A DNA stretch of 45,343 nt from Gammaproteobacteria bacterium (GCA_026710545.1 JAPOQU010000044.1:1-45343); one strand, 5' to 3'. Positions 8,577 through 18,137 are shown, counted from the stretch's first letter. Numbers and translations: made by a program. Notes: generated by a model from the sequence alone, not told the origin.

Positions 8577-10070
8577 ATGTCTCAATCCACCATCTTACGC
8601 GGGGGTCAGATAATCGATCCGGCCCAGGGTCTGAACAGGTTTACCGATCTCACTATAACTGACGGCAAGATTGCCGCCATTGGTGATTCAGAGTTAAGCG
8701 CAGATGCCGACGTTGTTGATGTCTCCGGTCTGATCGTCACCCCTGGTTGGGTTGACATACACGTCCATGCCTATGGCGACCTCGGCTTCGCCTATCCCGA
8801 TTACATCGGCATCTATGGGGGTGTCACAACGTTTGTCGATGCCGGTGGACCTGGTTTTGGGGCCTTCCCGGAATTCAAGGCCTTGATGACCGATGCCACC
8901 GTTACCGATCTGTATTGTGGCCCGTATGTGCGGCCGCTGGGTATCGTCACCTCGGCCTATATTGAAGGTGATGTCCGCACTTTAGGCGCATGGGATATTG
9001 CGGCCTGGCTCGACATCGTCGATGAGAATCGTGACACGTTTGCTTATTTGAAGCTCGGCGCCTTTGGCGACCATGATTGGGGGCCGCTACGAATGGGCAA
9101 AGGCGCGGCTGAGATTCTCGAGTTGCCTACCTATACCCATATCGGTGACTTCCAGGTTGCACCCAGGCGCGACACTACCGGGCCTGCCTTTGAGGTCGCT
9201 GAGCGCGGTGACATGATTACGCATATATATCATGGCAATCCCGGCACAATATTGGACGATGACGGTAAAATCCGGCGTGAAGTTCGGGCCGCTGAGAAGC
9301 GCGGGGTGTTATTCGATATCGGCATGGGCTCAACGAATTTTTCTTTTGATATTGCTGAACAAGCCATCGCCCAGGACTTGCTGCCTCACACCATCAGCTC
9401 AGACTTGCAACAATTCAACGTAATGAATCCGGTGAAATCTTTCACTAATGTGCTGACCTGCATGCTGGCGCTGGGACTCGAGCTTGAGCAAATCATCGAA
9501 TACATCACCATCGCGCCGGCTCGCGCCATTAACATTGATGATCATGCAGGCAGCCTGGCTGTTGGGAGGCCGGCGGATGTCAGTGTGATGAAGATTGAAG
9601 ACGGCGATTTTGAAGTGGAAGATTGTGAGCAACAAACCCGCAAGATCGACCGCCGGATCCTGCCGGTGATGGCATTCAAACGCGGTGTGCGCTACGACTG
9701 CGATGTAACCCTGGCCCGCAACGAACGCAACTGGCTGCCGATGATGGATGAAGACGTTATTCCGCAACGCGCCGGCACTCTGACACCTGGTCAAAAGGCC
9801 TTCCTGGACACGCTGGCCGCTGATCTTGCCCGGTTAAATTGGGACGCTACAAAGGTTGACCTCGACGTCGCTACCCGGGTCCAGGAATGTTTCTTCGGGA
9901 CACGCGACAAAGTCGGCTTGCCGCTTGCGGACGCCTTGACCGCCACCTATAAATGTTTCCTGGAAGAACCGTTCACTTACCAGATTGGATTATTTCTTAC
10001 CCGCATTGAACGTGGCTTTGCCATAGACCGAATCCAGCAGGTGGGAGGCGGATTCCAGAAGGCCGCCTAG
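8577..10070 (+). CDS. Dihydroorotase/deacetylase-like amidohydrolase
   Basis: A 497-residue protein of the cyclic amidohydrolase group. GWVDIHVHAYGD places the first metal-binding histidines at 62 and 64. K159 in AYLKLG is a candidate carbamylated lysine, H188 and H216/H219 are further metal-ligand candidates, and TISSDLQ holds the likely catalytic aspartate. C-terminal GSLAVGRPADVSVM is the closing amidohydrolase strand. A further 110 residues without a recognised domain follow. GGGAG-type ribosome binding (TTGGGAGTTGCTCC) precedes the ATG. It is 100 bases after the YtcJ-like gene and 14 bases before the Rieske gene, so it likely acts in the same pathway on an amide, imide or lactam. Confidence 0.87.
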   Translation: MSQSTILRGGQIIDPAQGLNRFTDLTITDGKIAAIGDSELSADADVVDVSGLIVTPGWVDIHVHAYGDLGFAYPDYIGIYGGVTTFVDAGGPGFGAFPEFKALMTDATVTDLYCGPYVRPLGIVTSAYIEGDVRTLGAWDIAAWLDIVDENRDTFAYLKLGAFGDHDWGPLRMGKGAAEILELPTYTHIGDFQVAPRRDTTGPAFEVAERGDMITHIYHGNPGTILDDDGKIRREVRAAEKRGVLFDIGMGSTNFSFDIAEQAIAQDLLPHTISSDLQQFNVMNPVKSFTNVLTCMLALGLELEQIIEYITIAPARAINIDDHAGSLAVGRPADVSVMKIEDGDFEVEDCEQQTRKIDRRILPVMAFKRGVRYDCDVTLARNERNWLPMMDEDVIPQRAGTLTPGQKAFLDTLAADLARLNWDATKVDLDVATRVQECFFGTRDKVGLPLADALTATYKCFLEEPFTYQIGLFLTRIERGFAIDRIQQVGGGFQKAA

Positions 10071-10084
10071 GCGGAGCGTTTTGT

Positions 10085-10414
10085 ATGGGTGAAGGAGAGT
10101 GGCATGATCTCCGGGAGATCGACGCAGAGGAGTCGGAATTCCCGATAGCAACCACGGTTGACGGTGAAGACATCGTCATTTTCCGAATCGGTGGCGATTA
10201 CCGTGGCGCCCAGCGTTTGTGTCCGCATAAAGATGGCGATTTTGTCCGCCGCGGCAAAATCATGGGTAACGGCAAAATGCTCCGCTGCGAACTCCACGGC
10301 TTCATATTCAATCTTGTTTCCGGCAAAGGCGTCAATGCCGGACCACAATGTATCGATATCTTTGAGATCAAGCGTGATGGTTCCCGCCTACAGGCCCGCA
10401 AAAAACTAAAATAG
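10085..10414 (+). CDS. Rieske [2Fe-2S] ferredoxin-like protein
   Basis: A 109-residue single-domain Rieske protein. The cluster ligands are visible as CPH (about residue 46) and CELH (about residue 68), with the normal spacing for a Rieske ferredoxin. Such proteins carry electrons to oxygenases or are small subunits of dioxygenases and nitrite reductases. It follows the amidohydrolase by 14 bases and converges on the monooxygenase gene, so it may feed an oxygenase of the same module, though no Rieske oxygenase alpha subunit is in the window. Confidence 0.9.
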   Translation: MGEGEWHDLREIDAEESEFPIATTVDGEDIVIFRIGGDYRGAQRLCPHKDGDFVRRGKIMGNGKMLRCELHGFIFNLVSGKGVNAGPQCIDIFEIKRDGSRLQARKKLK

Positions 10415-10452
10415 AAAGGCGTCCGTCCCCCGTATCAAGGGTACCCCTCCGT

Positions 10453-11661
10453 CTACAACAACCAGTGGGTGGTGGGTTGATTCAAACGGAGTCGACCATA
10501 CACTTCCTTAATAATCTCTTCATGATTGGCCTCATGCATGGTCATGGCATTAATATCACGATAGAGCCGTTGCATATGAGAGCGTTCACTCAATGATGAA
10601 CCACCGGAGTCCTGGAACAGGATGTTGACGACTTCCCGGCATAGATGCATGGCATGGACACCGAACAACCTGATCCGCGCCCGGTCCTGTGCACTCATTA
10701 CCTTTTCACTATGCACAGCCCCGTCAAAACACAGATCACAGGCACGATCTGTCATCAGGATTGCGGATTCCAGTTTAGCCGTAACATCACCCAGGATCCG
10801 GTGGGTTGAGGGTAAGTCTTTTTTTGGAATGTCAGCGGTATACACCATGGGTCTCGCCGAGCGGTTTTGAATCAGGTCTTCATGAAATTCCAGTGCTGCG
10901 ACTGCGGCGCCAACGGTAGTCCCTGCCCCCAATGAGACCGGCATAATCGCACCGAATGGTGCGCGGTACAACAATGGTCTTGAGCTACCGCATTTGTGCA
11001 CCAGGGCAGTTTCCGCCTTCATCATCCTGTGACCAGGCACAAAGTACTCGTCCTGCTTCAACTTGACACTGTTACTGCCGGTCGCTTTAAGACCGGCCAC
11101 ATACCAATCATCATTAATTTCAATGTCCTCAGGCGGCACCATGAAAAACGCCTTGTCGTGTCCCGGCGGTAATCCGGGTAGATGCGCACCCAACAGAAAC
11201 CAGTCCGCGTTATGGCAACCGGAGCCAAATGGCCAAACGCTGTTCTTTAAAACAAAACCACCATCGACTTTTGTTGCCGTAGTGCGGTCCGGAAGAATAC
11301 CCGATATCCCGGCATTGGGATCAGCGCCAAACACTTCTTCCTGGGCCTGCTCCGGAAACAGCGCCATCAAATAGGTATGACAGGACATCACGCTATACAC
11401 CCAACTGGATGAAGGGCAAGCCTTGGAAAGTTCAGCCGCAATGCGCCAAAAATAACGCGGATGCAATTCATAACCACCATAGCGCACCGGTACATAGGCG
11501 CGGAACAGGTCTGCTTGTTTCATTGCCCGGAAAGACTCCGCATGGATATGGCGTTGCTGCTCTGCCTCCCCTGCCCGCTCCCGCAAGCCGGCGGCGACGC
11601 CCCTGGCCCGGTCGATAAGTGTATTGGCTAATTCTTCCTGGTCTTTGACGGTGGTATCCAT
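10453..11661 (-). CDS. Flavin-dependent monooxygenase of acyl-CoA-dehydrogenase fold (HpaH/HsaA-like)
   Basis: A 402-residue protein of the group D flavoprotein monooxygenases. Its motifs are AELSKACPSSSWVYSV and VLKNSVWPFGSGCHNADWF, as in the oxygenase components of p-hydroxyphenylacetate hydroxylase (C2) and HsaA. VAGLKATGSNSV corresponds to the flavin-contact strand of acyl-CoA dehydrogenases. The C-terminal half contains the second helical bundle (SERSHMQRLYRDINAMTMHE). These enzymes take reduced FMN/FAD from a separate reductase and hydroxylate phenols, indoles or thiophenes. No reductase gene is adjacent. It is the last gene of the leftward operon. Confidence 0.85.
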   Translation of the reverse strand: MDTTVKDQEELANTLIDRARGVAAGLRERAGEAEQQRHIHAESFRAMKQADLFRAYVPVRYGGYELHPRYFWRIAAELSKACPSSSWVYSVMSCHTYLMALFPEQAQEEVFGADPNAGISGILPDRTTATKVDGGFVLKNSVWPFGSGCHNADWFLLGAHLPGLPPGHDKAFFMVPPEDIEINDDWYVAGLKATGSNSVKLKQDEYFVPGHRMMKAETALVHKCGSSRPLLYRAPFGAIMPVSLGAGTTVGAAVAALEFHEDLIQNRSARPMVYTADIPKKDLPSTHRILGDVTAKLESAILMTDRACDLCFDGAVHSEKVMSAQDRARIRLFGVHAMHLCREVVNILFQDSGGSSLSERSHMQRLYRDINAMTMHEANHEEIIKEVYGRLRLNQPTTHWLL

Positions 11662-11672
11662 GATGCTTTAAC

Positions 11673-11909
11673 TCAACTGTTATTGTGACTACCGTCGCAG
11701 AGGTAGCCCTTACCGCTTCGTTTACAACCGCATAACCAGAGGGATTCGGTTTGCTTGAGTTCAAATTTTACCGGCGTAAAATCGCTGCCTTTATGGGAAC
11801 CATCGCAAAAAGGCTGGTTGTCAGAGCGGCCACAGCTACACCAGAAATAAGTCCCCGCTTCAATTTCGACCCCATAGGGACCATTTTGTGGACATTGTGC
11901 TTCGCTCAT
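11673..11909 (-). CDS. CDGSH iron-sulfur protein (two CDGSH motifs)
   Basis: A 78-residue protein with two CDGSH-type 2Fe-2S motifs: CSCGRSDNQPFCDGSH and CGCKRSGKGYLCDGSH. Single-chain proteins with two such motifs are common in bacteria and are thought to be redox or cluster-transfer proteins. ATG 11909 is chosen because AGGTGA lies six bases upstream; a GTG three codons earlier is possible. It lies 11 bases before the monooxygenase gene, which suggests a role in electron supply to it. Confidence 0.9.
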   Translation of the reverse strand: MSEAQCPQNGPYGVEIEAGTYFWCSCGRSDNQPFCDGSHKGSDFTPVKFELKQTESLWLCGCKRSGKGYLCDGSHNNS

Positions 11910-12016
11910 GTTTTTCACCTGTTTTTACATAGTGTTATCGGCAAATACTAAATCAAAATCCATTAATTCGCTAACAAAAACCGAACCCGCACTTCCGCCG
12001 TCCCTGGCGGTCGAGC

Positions 12017-13024
12017 TTAAGCCGCGGCCGCCAGGCGTTGCCTGTTGTGATGAGCGGCAAGGTCCTGCACCGGTCCGCGCGGCACGATCGCGGGACGGCC
12101 GTACCAGGCTTTTTCCAGCGAGTAGTACTGGCGTTTCGCGTCTTCGATATCCAGAAGTTCCGCGATCCCGTCGACTTGATAAAGCTCCCGCAGGTAGTTG
12201 CTCAAATTCGGATAATCCGCGATACGCCGCAAGTTACATTTGAAGAAACTGAAATATGCAGCATCGAAGCGCAGCAGTGTGGTGTAGAGTCGCCAATCGG
12301 CCTCTGTCAGGCGCTCGCCGATCAAATAGCGCTGGTCACCGAGACGCGCCTCCACCTTATCCAGGGTTGCAAACAAGGCCGATACCGCGCCGTCGTATGC
12401 ATCCTGGGTCGTTGCGAATCCGCACTGATAAACGCCGTTGTTTACGTTTGTGTATATTTCAGCGTTCAGTTCGTCGATGTCTTTCCGCAGGTCTTCCGGA
12501 TACAGGTCAAGATCGGGATTGCCGGCAAAGTCATTAAAGGCGCTGTTGAACATACGCAGAATTTCGGAAGATTCGTTGTTGACGATGGTCTCCCGCTGCT
12601 TGTCCCAAAGCACCGGAACGGTCGGGCGCGCGCTGCATTTGGGATCCGCGCGCAAATAAATCTGGTAGAGATGTTTCGCCCCGTAGAGCGGATCCGGCTC
12701 TGCCCGCGGCTCGGCGCCGGGTTCGGCAAAGCACCATCCGTTCTCAGTCATCTCGGGAACCATGCGCGTCACCGAGATCGCGTCTTCCAATCCTTTCAAG
12801 CGCCGCACAATCAACGTGCGGTGGGCCCACGGGCAAGCAGCAACCACGTAAAGGTGGTAACGCCCGGGTTCGGCCGGAAACCCGTCCTTACCGCTCGGTC
12901 CGGCTGCTCCGTCCGGCGTCACCCAGCTTCGAAACGTACTGTCCTTGCGGACAAATTTTCCGCCGTGCTGTTCCGTTTGATGATGATCGCCCGAATGCCA
13001 GACACCGTCTACAAGAATACCCAT
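12017..13024 (-). CDS. Glutathionyl-hydroquinone reductase-like GST (YqjG/ECM4 family)
   Basis: A 335-residue protein of the Xi/Omega-like GST class. The active-site motif is VVAACPWAHRTLI, with a catalytic cysteine in CPWA as in YqjG, PcpF and Ecm4. VPVLWDKQRETIVNNESSEI is the cis-Pro and glutathione-binding strand, and ERLTEADWRLYTTLLRFD is the family's C-terminal signature. Family members reduce glutathionyl-hydroquinones back to hydroquinone and GSH. In this operon it would repair or process quinone conjugates made during aromatic breakdown, which is inference from context. Confidence 0.9.
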   Translation of the reverse strand: MGILVDGVWHSGDHHQTEQHGGKFVRKDSTFRSWVTPDGAAGPSGKDGFPAEPGRYHLYVVAACPWAHRTLIVRRLKGLEDAISVTRMVPEMTENGWCFAEPGAEPRAEPDPLYGAKHLYQIYLRADPKCSARPTVPVLWDKQRETIVNNESSEILRMFNSAFNDFAGNPDLDLYPEDLRKDIDELNAEIYTNVNNGVYQCGFATTQDAYDGAVSALFATLDKVEARLGDQRYLIGERLTEADWRLYTTLLRFDAAYFSFFKCNLRRIADYPNLSNYLRELYQVDGIAELLDIEDAKRQYYSLEKAWYGRPAIVPRGPVQDLAAHHNRQRLAAAA

Positions 13025-13098
13025 CGCCTCAATCCTCCACGCTATGTTGCATCATACAACTCGAACCGCATGAAGCTGAGTCGAGCCCCTTACCTGAA

Positions 13099-15630
13099 TT
13101 AGAAATAGTTATAGCGCGCCCGGATCCCCCACCAGCGCGGCTTATAGTAACCCACCGTCGTGCACCCGCATAGCGTCGATAAGTCGAAACCGGTGAACAT
13201 GGCGCGCTCATCGGCAACGTTCTCGACGAACGCCGAGAATTCCCAACGCTCATCGACGCTGGTCCAGTGTGCCCGCACATCGCCCATCACGTACGACGGC
13301 ATCCTCTGCGCGTCGAAGTTGCGGATGTTCTGGTAACGATGTGCCGCATAGTCAAATTCCGCCTGTAAGGCGACTGTGCCGCCGGCCAATGAGTCCGGCC
13401 ACTCGTAGCGTGCCAGACCGCTGAGTTGCACGTCCGGCGTGAACGCCGGATCGACATCCCGCTCCACGTTCGGCGCGACTGCAAGGTTCTCGACTTCAGC
13501 ATCGATGTAGGATGCGTTGAACATGATCGTGAAGTTGTCGACAGGGCTTGACAGCAGCTCGAGTTCCACGCCCTTGTAAGTCGCGTCGTTGTTGAAAATG
13601 GCGCCCGACGCACCAATGAACAGAAAGGCCTGGTAATCGGAATAATCATAATAGTACGCGCTGGCGTTCAGCCGGGTACTGCCGCCGAACAGCGTGGCCT
13701 TGAAGCCGCCCTCGTAGGCGAGCAGCACCTCGGAATCGTAGGGGAACTGCTCGTCGGCGAGCCTGGCCTGGCCGGCGTTCACCGGACCGTTGAAACTGCC
13801 GGCCTTGACGCCGCGATTAACGCCGAAATACAGCAGCCAGTCATCATTGGGCCGGAAATTGAGCTGGGCCTTGCCCGTCCACATTGTCTCGCTGGTGCTG
13901 TCCGAATACGGCGCGAACTCGGTCACTATCGGAACGCGCTTGTCGAACTCGACGCGGAAATCGTCCAGGTTTCCGTAAAACTCGTTCACGAAGTCGTAGT
14001 CCTTGTCTTCGAACACCACCCGGGCGCCGAGAACGAGTTCAAACTGGTCCGTGAGTTCGACGTCCATCTGGCCGAAAATCGAGTAGGAGTTAGTCTTCAG
14101 ATCGACGATGTTGTTGGAGGCGACCGCTCCGGGATACCGGTCGCCACCCGGCTGATAGGGGGCCACCCCGAACGGGTTGAAAAACGACAGGAGAAACGGC
14201 GTCAAGGCGGTGGTTAACGGCCCGCCTTCGGAGAAGTCGAATGCGTTCCGGTCGTTGGTTTCCATCCATAGATAGTACAGACCGGCGACGTAATCGACAC
14301 GACCGAACTGGCCATTCAGGCGCAACTCCTGGGCGAAGTTGTCGGCAGTGGTATCGCGTGAGATGGCCCCTTGCGCGACCGGAGAACCCTCAACGTCGAT
14401 CGATTCGCGCATCAGAAAATGCATGTAATGCGAAACCGATGTCAAGGTCATATCTTCGCTGATATCCCACGTAATCTTCGCGGTGACGCCTTCGGTTTCA
14501 TTCCGGTTGAAGTCATCGGACGTCATGTCGCTGGAAATATCGAAACCATCACCATCGGGATCGATGTGTCCCCAGAAGTCACCGCCCACTACCGGACGCA
14601 CGGCATCAGACCGGCCGTAGAGCGGAGGACCCGGAAAGAACTCGCCGTCGGTCAGGTTGATGGGCAGGCAACCGCCAGTGTCGCCGTTTATCACTTCACA
14701 GCCGAGCGGATCGTCCGCAGCGAAGATACTGTTGATGGTGTCATCCAGAGCGCCGTCGCCATCACTGTCGATGCGCACCCCCGTGGTCGCAATGTGCTGG
14801 TTGGGGGAGGTACTGATCTTCGCGCGCCCGGCGAAACCGGAAACCAGAAACTGGACGTTATCGGTAAGGTCGAATTCCAACTGGCCGCGCAGCGCCCATT
14901 GATTGTCGTTCCAAACGTCGTCTGCATCGCTGGTCGCCGAGCCAAACCACGGCGGACTGCCGGGGCCGGCCGGATTATCTATCGCATCCAATGGGTAGAC
15001 ATTGTTAAGGATGGGATCGTGACGCTTATACATGCCCGACAGCCGTGCGCGAACCCGGTCGCTGAGACTGCCACTGATCGCACCCTCGGCGTTGAAGGTA
15101 TTCTCGCGACCGTAGGTCAGGTCGAGAAAACCTTCGCTCTCCTCCGTGGGCTTCTTGGTATGGTAAGCGACCGCACCACCGGTAGCGTTACGTCCGAACA
15201 GCGTCCCTTGCGGACCCTTCAGGATCTCGACGCGTTCGAGGTCGAAAGCCGCGAAGACATTACCCTGGCGAAATCCGATATAGCCTTCGTCGACGTAGGT
15301 AGCATTCGGGTTCTCGGCAAAATCGGCGAAGTCGTTCTGGGTGACACCGCGAATCGTGAATTCGCGGGTCTGTCCGGCGCTACTACCGGATACAAACACG
15401 CCGGCGCTCATGAAGGCGACGTCGGTACTCTCGGTCACCCGCAGCTCTTTGAGCTGCGCGCTACTGAACGCGCTGATGGCGATGCCGACGTCCTGCACGT
15501 TCTGCTCGCGCTTCTGCGCCGTGACGATGATTTCTTCCAGCACCTGGGCGCCGGCAGAATACGTAACCGCGGCGATTATTGTGGCGACAAACATACTGAT
15601 AACGCGTGAGCGGATCGTGCGTTGAGTCAT
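13099..15630 (-). CDS. TonB-dependent outer-membrane receptor (catabolic-type)
   Basis: An 843-residue receptor. A signal peptide ends near GAQ (about residue 29). The TonB-box-like segment EEIIVTAQKREQ follows, then the plug (VEILKGPQGTLFGRNATGGAV, about 130-155), and the barrel ends in ARYNYF, a normal terminal aromatic signal. Receptors of this subtype import large or scarce substrates across the outer membrane in Sphingomonas-like and gammaproteobacterial degraders. Strong ribosome-binding site GGGGGAGG before the ATG. It lies between the MFS importer and the GST, so it should carry the substrate of this module. Confidence 0.93.
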   Translation of the reverse strand: MTQRTIRSRVISMFVATIIAAVTYSAGAQVLEEIIVTAQKREQNVQDVGIAISAFSSAQLKELRVTESTDVAFMSAGVFVSGSSAGQTREFTIRGVTQNDFADFAENPNATYVDEGYIGFRQGNVFAAFDLERVEILKGPQGTLFGRNATGGAVAYHTKKPTEESEGFLDLTYGRENTFNAEGAISGSLSDRVRARLSGMYKRHDPILNNVYPLDAIDNPAGPGSPPWFGSATSDADDVWNDNQWALRGQLEFDLTDNVQFLVSGFAGRAKISTSPNQHIATTGVRIDSDGDGALDDTINSIFAADDPLGCEVINGDTGGCLPINLTDGEFFPGPPLYGRSDAVRPVVGGDFWGHIDPDGDGFDISSDMTSDDFNRNETEGVTAKITWDISEDMTLTSVSHYMHFLMRESIDVEGSPVAQGAISRDTTADNFAQELRLNGQFGRVDYVAGLYYLWMETNDRNAFDFSEGGPLTTALTPFLLSFFNPFGVAPYQPGGDRYPGAVASNNIVDLKTNSYSIFGQMDVELTDQFELVLGARVVFEDKDYDFVNEFYGNLDDFRVEFDKRVPIVTEFAPYSDSTSETMWTGKAQLNFRPNDDWLLYFGVNRGVKAGSFNGPVNAGQARLADEQFPYDSEVLLAYEGGFKATLFGGSTRLNASAYYYDYSDYQAFLFIGASGAIFNNDATYKGVELELLSSPVDNFTIMFNASYIDAEVENLAVAPNVERDVDPAFTPDVQLSGLARYEWPDSLAGGTVALQAEFDYAAHRYQNIRNFDAQRMPSYVMGDVRAHWTSVDERWEFSAFVENVADERAMFTGFDLSTLCGCTTVGYYKPRWWGIRARYNYF

Positions 15631-15752
15631 TACGAAGACCTCCCCCTGGATCGTTTAACTGCTCTATACTAATGCCGTTCTTGCTGACTTTCAATAAAAC
15701 CCAATGAAAATCCATCAAAATACAATGGCAATTCCTCCCAGCAGGCCCGGGC

Positions 15753-17048
15753 TCAGGTTTCAGCAGGCTCCTTCGGAAAGCGGATGAACAGCACCGCCAG
15801 CGCGGCCAGAACGAACGGTATGGCAAACAGGCTGAAATTCAGGGCGCGCGAATACCCGGGCGCCATCAGCAGTCCGCCTATAATGGGGCCGATGATGGCG
15901 CCTGCACGGCCCATACCCTGACCCCAACCGACACCCGTGGCGCGCAATTCAGTCGGGTAAAGGCGCACGCCCGCCGCCACCATGCCGATGAGGCCGGCCT
16001 GGCTGAAAAACCCCAACACGCCGATTAACGTCAACAATATCGCCAGCGGCGGCGTCAACACACCGAATGCCACCATGAACACAGCTGAAGCCACTTGAAA
16101 ACCAATAATGACCCCGGCTAGGCGATAGCGGGTGAACAGCGATCCAAGGACGATGATGCCGACCAGACCGCCGAGGTTGTAAACCGTGCCCGCCAGTATG
16201 TAATGCTGCTCCGGGTGACCCATGTCCTTGACAATTGCCGGGACGAAGCCCAGCAGAAAATACACAGTGGCATAAACCATGAAAAAGCCCATCCAGAGTC
16301 CCAGGGTGGAGCGGCGGCGGTTTTCGACGAGCAGGTTGCTGACGCCCAGGCCGCTGCGTTTCTCGGCGGTGGTGGCGGGGAGTTCATCCAGTTGCGGGCG
16401 ACCGAGTCGGCGGAGCAGCCGGTTTGCCTGCGCCAACGCGCCGGGGGGCTGTTTTTTCAGCAGGAATTCCAGTGACTCCGGCAACATCACGAATGCGACC
16501 GGCAGCATGATGCCGGTAACCGCCGCGGCAGCGATGAACATCGCCCGCCAGCCGTACTCGGGCACGATGTACGCGGCTACGACGCCGGTGAGCATAGCGC
16601 CCACGGCATAGCCGGCGCCGATCATCGACACGACGAAATGCCGGTAGCGTGGTGGCGAGTATTCCGCACCAATGGTCGACAGGGTCGGTCCTGCCAGGCC
16701 GATCCCAAGTCCGACGATGAAGCGCAAGGCCAGCAACTGCGCAATCGAGGTGACGAAGGCCGTGAGCAACATGCTCGAGGCAATGATTGTGACCGCCGCC
16801 AGCACCGCCCGGCGCCGGCCGATGATGTCGGCAAATGGCGTGAGGAAAAACGAACCCATGGTCATGCCGGCGACGCCCGCGCTGAAAATATAGCCATAGG
16901 TGCCCTTGGTGATGTCCCATTCTTCGATTATCTGCGGACCGGCGTAAGCCACCACCAGCACGTCCATGCCATCGATGATTTGCAGCACGAAACACACGGC
17001 GATTGCCGCGAAATGTGTAATCGTAAACGATTCCGGTGATTTCTCCAC
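15753..17048 (-). CDS. MFS transporter, aromatic acid:H+ symporter-like
   Basis: A transporter of about 431 residues with 12 predicted membrane helices. The first helix has IIDGMDVLVVAYAGP, the DG-x-D-x-x-V-V motif of the aromatic acid:H+ symporter family (PcaK, BenK), and the loop FADIIGRRRAVL is the MFS signature between helices 2 and 3. GTG 17048 is preferred: AGGGGGAG is eight bases upstream, and the earlier TTG at 17090 has none. First gene of the leftward operon, so it should import the same substrate as the receptor. Confidence 0.87.
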   Translation of the reverse strand: MEKSPESFTITHFAAIAVCFVLQIIDGMDVLVVAYAGPQIIEEWDITKGTYGYIFSAGVAGMTMGSFFLTPFADIIGRRRAVLAAVTIIASSMLLTAFVTSIAQLLALRFIVGLGIGLAGPTLSTIGAEYSPPRYRHFVVSMIGAGYAVGAMLTGVVAAYIVPEYGWRAMFIAAAAVTGIMLPVAFVMLPESLEFLLKKQPPGALAQANRLLRRLGRPQLDELPATTAEKRSGLGVSNLLVENRRRSTLGLWMGFFMVYATVYFLLGFVPAIVKDMGHPEQHYILAGTVYNLGGLVGIIVLGSLFTRYRLAGVIIGFQVASAVFMVAFGVLTPPLAILLTLIGVLGFFSQAGLIGMVAAGVRLYPTELRATGVGWGQGMGRAGAIIGPIIGGLLMAPGYSRALNFSLFAIPFVLAALAVLFIRFPKEPAET

Positions 17049-17191
17049 CAAGTGCTCCCCCTGTAGACGTTTCAGACAACGAAAACTCAAATTACGATTT
17101 TAAGTGATAACATAACTAAAATACTTATTCATATATATTTCAGATCATTTGTATAGAAACCAGAGAATCTTCATATTTCACGACCACGTAA

Positions 17192-18088
17192 ATGAAGGCA
17201 GATAATAACAACAGCACTTTTGTCTGGCGAGAGATGGATCAGGAATCGCTGGATGCTGCCTATGAACAAAGTAACTATGCATCTAATTTGCAGGAAGTGG
17301 TTGATCGCTATCAATCGAACAGCGAAAAAGCCAGACATGAGACAGGTGAGCCAAAGCGATTTCAATATGGTCCGAAAGACATAGAACAACTGGATGTATA
17401 TACCACTGCAAAACGTAATGCTCCGACTATCATATTTATTCATGGAGGCGCCTGGCGCATTGGCTTTGCCAAGGATTACGCCTTTCCCGCTCCCCTGTTC
17501 ACAAACGCCGGGATGCATTGGATAGCAATAGACTTTGATTCCGTGTTGGATGTCGAGGGAGACTTGATGGTATTAGCCGGACAAGTAAGACGCGCTATTG
17601 CCTGGGTCTATAATAACGCAACAAAATTCAGCGGGAATAAAGACAATATCTACCTTTGTGGTCATTCTTCCGGCGCACACCTTACTGCTGTTTGCCTGAC
17701 AACAGACTGGCAATCCGGGTTTAACTTACCTGCTGACATAATCAAAGGCGGACTGTGTTGCAGTGGCATGTATGACCTCGAACCGGTAAGGTTGTCTTCA
17801 CGCAGTGAATACCTGAATATCACGGAGGAAACGGAAAACAAATTAAGTCCGCAGCGGCATTTGGACAAGTTATCTGCACCGGTCATTATCAGTCATGGCA
17901 CCAATGAATCACCGGAGTTTGTTCGTCAATCCAACGAATTTGCACAGGCTATCGAAAAGCTCAACAAGACTGTGGACTATGTAATCGGGATTGATTTAAA
18001 CCACTTCGAGATATTGGAAACACTGGCTGAGCAAAGTGGGTTGCTTGCAATGTCACTTTTAAAAATGGTTCAAAAGAATTCCGAATAA
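17192..18088 (+). CDS. Kynurenine-formamidase-like alpha/beta hydrolase
   Basis: A 298-residue hydrolase. HGGAW near residue 90 is the oxyanion-hole motif of the arylformamidase/HSL group, GHSSGAHL holds the nucleophile serine, and LNHFEILETL holds the probable catalytic histidine. The start of the chain resembles kynurenine formamidases (MDQESLDAAYEQS). These enzymes hydrolyse N-formyl amides or activated esters. It is transcribed away from the MFS gene. GC content is lower than that of the adjacent operon. Confidence 0.83.
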   Translation: MKADNNNSTFVWREMDQESLDAAYEQSNYASNLQEVVDRYQSNSEKARHETGEPKRFQYGPKDIEQLDVYTTAKRNAPTIIFIHGGAWRIGFAKDYAFPAPLFTNAGMHWIAIDFDSVLDVEGDLMVLAGQVRRAIAWVYNNATKFSGNKDNIYLCGHSSGAHLTAVCLTTDWQSGFNLPADIIKGGLCCSGMYDLEPVRLSSRSEYLNITEETENKLSPQRHLDKLSAPVIISHGTNESPEFVRQSNEFAQAIEKLNKTVDYVIGIDLNHFEILETLAEQSGLLAMSLLKMVQKNSE

Positions 18089-18098
18089 ACATGACGGC

Positions 18099-18137
18099 TT
18101 GACATGACGTACAACAACAAATATAGTGTACGTCATG
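18099..18137 (+). promoter_or_regulatory. Promoter and operator of the DUF6364/PIN toxin-antitoxin operon
   Basis: TTGACA (18099-18104) and TATAGT (18122-18127) are separated by exactly 17 bases. A perfect 10-base inverted repeat, CATGACGTAC (18103-18112) and GTACGTCATG (18128-18137), brackets the -10 box and reaches into the start codon. This is the expected layout of an operator for self-repression by the antitoxin. A start of transcription 7-8 bases after TATAGT falls at about 18134-18135, that is at the ATG, so the mRNA is probably leaderless. Confidence 0.8.

Noticed and set aside
12038..13102. 354-codon open frame on the plus strand.
   Set aside because: Antisense to the GST gene, which has clear catalytic motifs.
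14371..15609. 412-codon open frame on the plus strand.
   Set aside because: It is antisense to the TonB receptor gene and arises from its codon bias; no recognisable domain.
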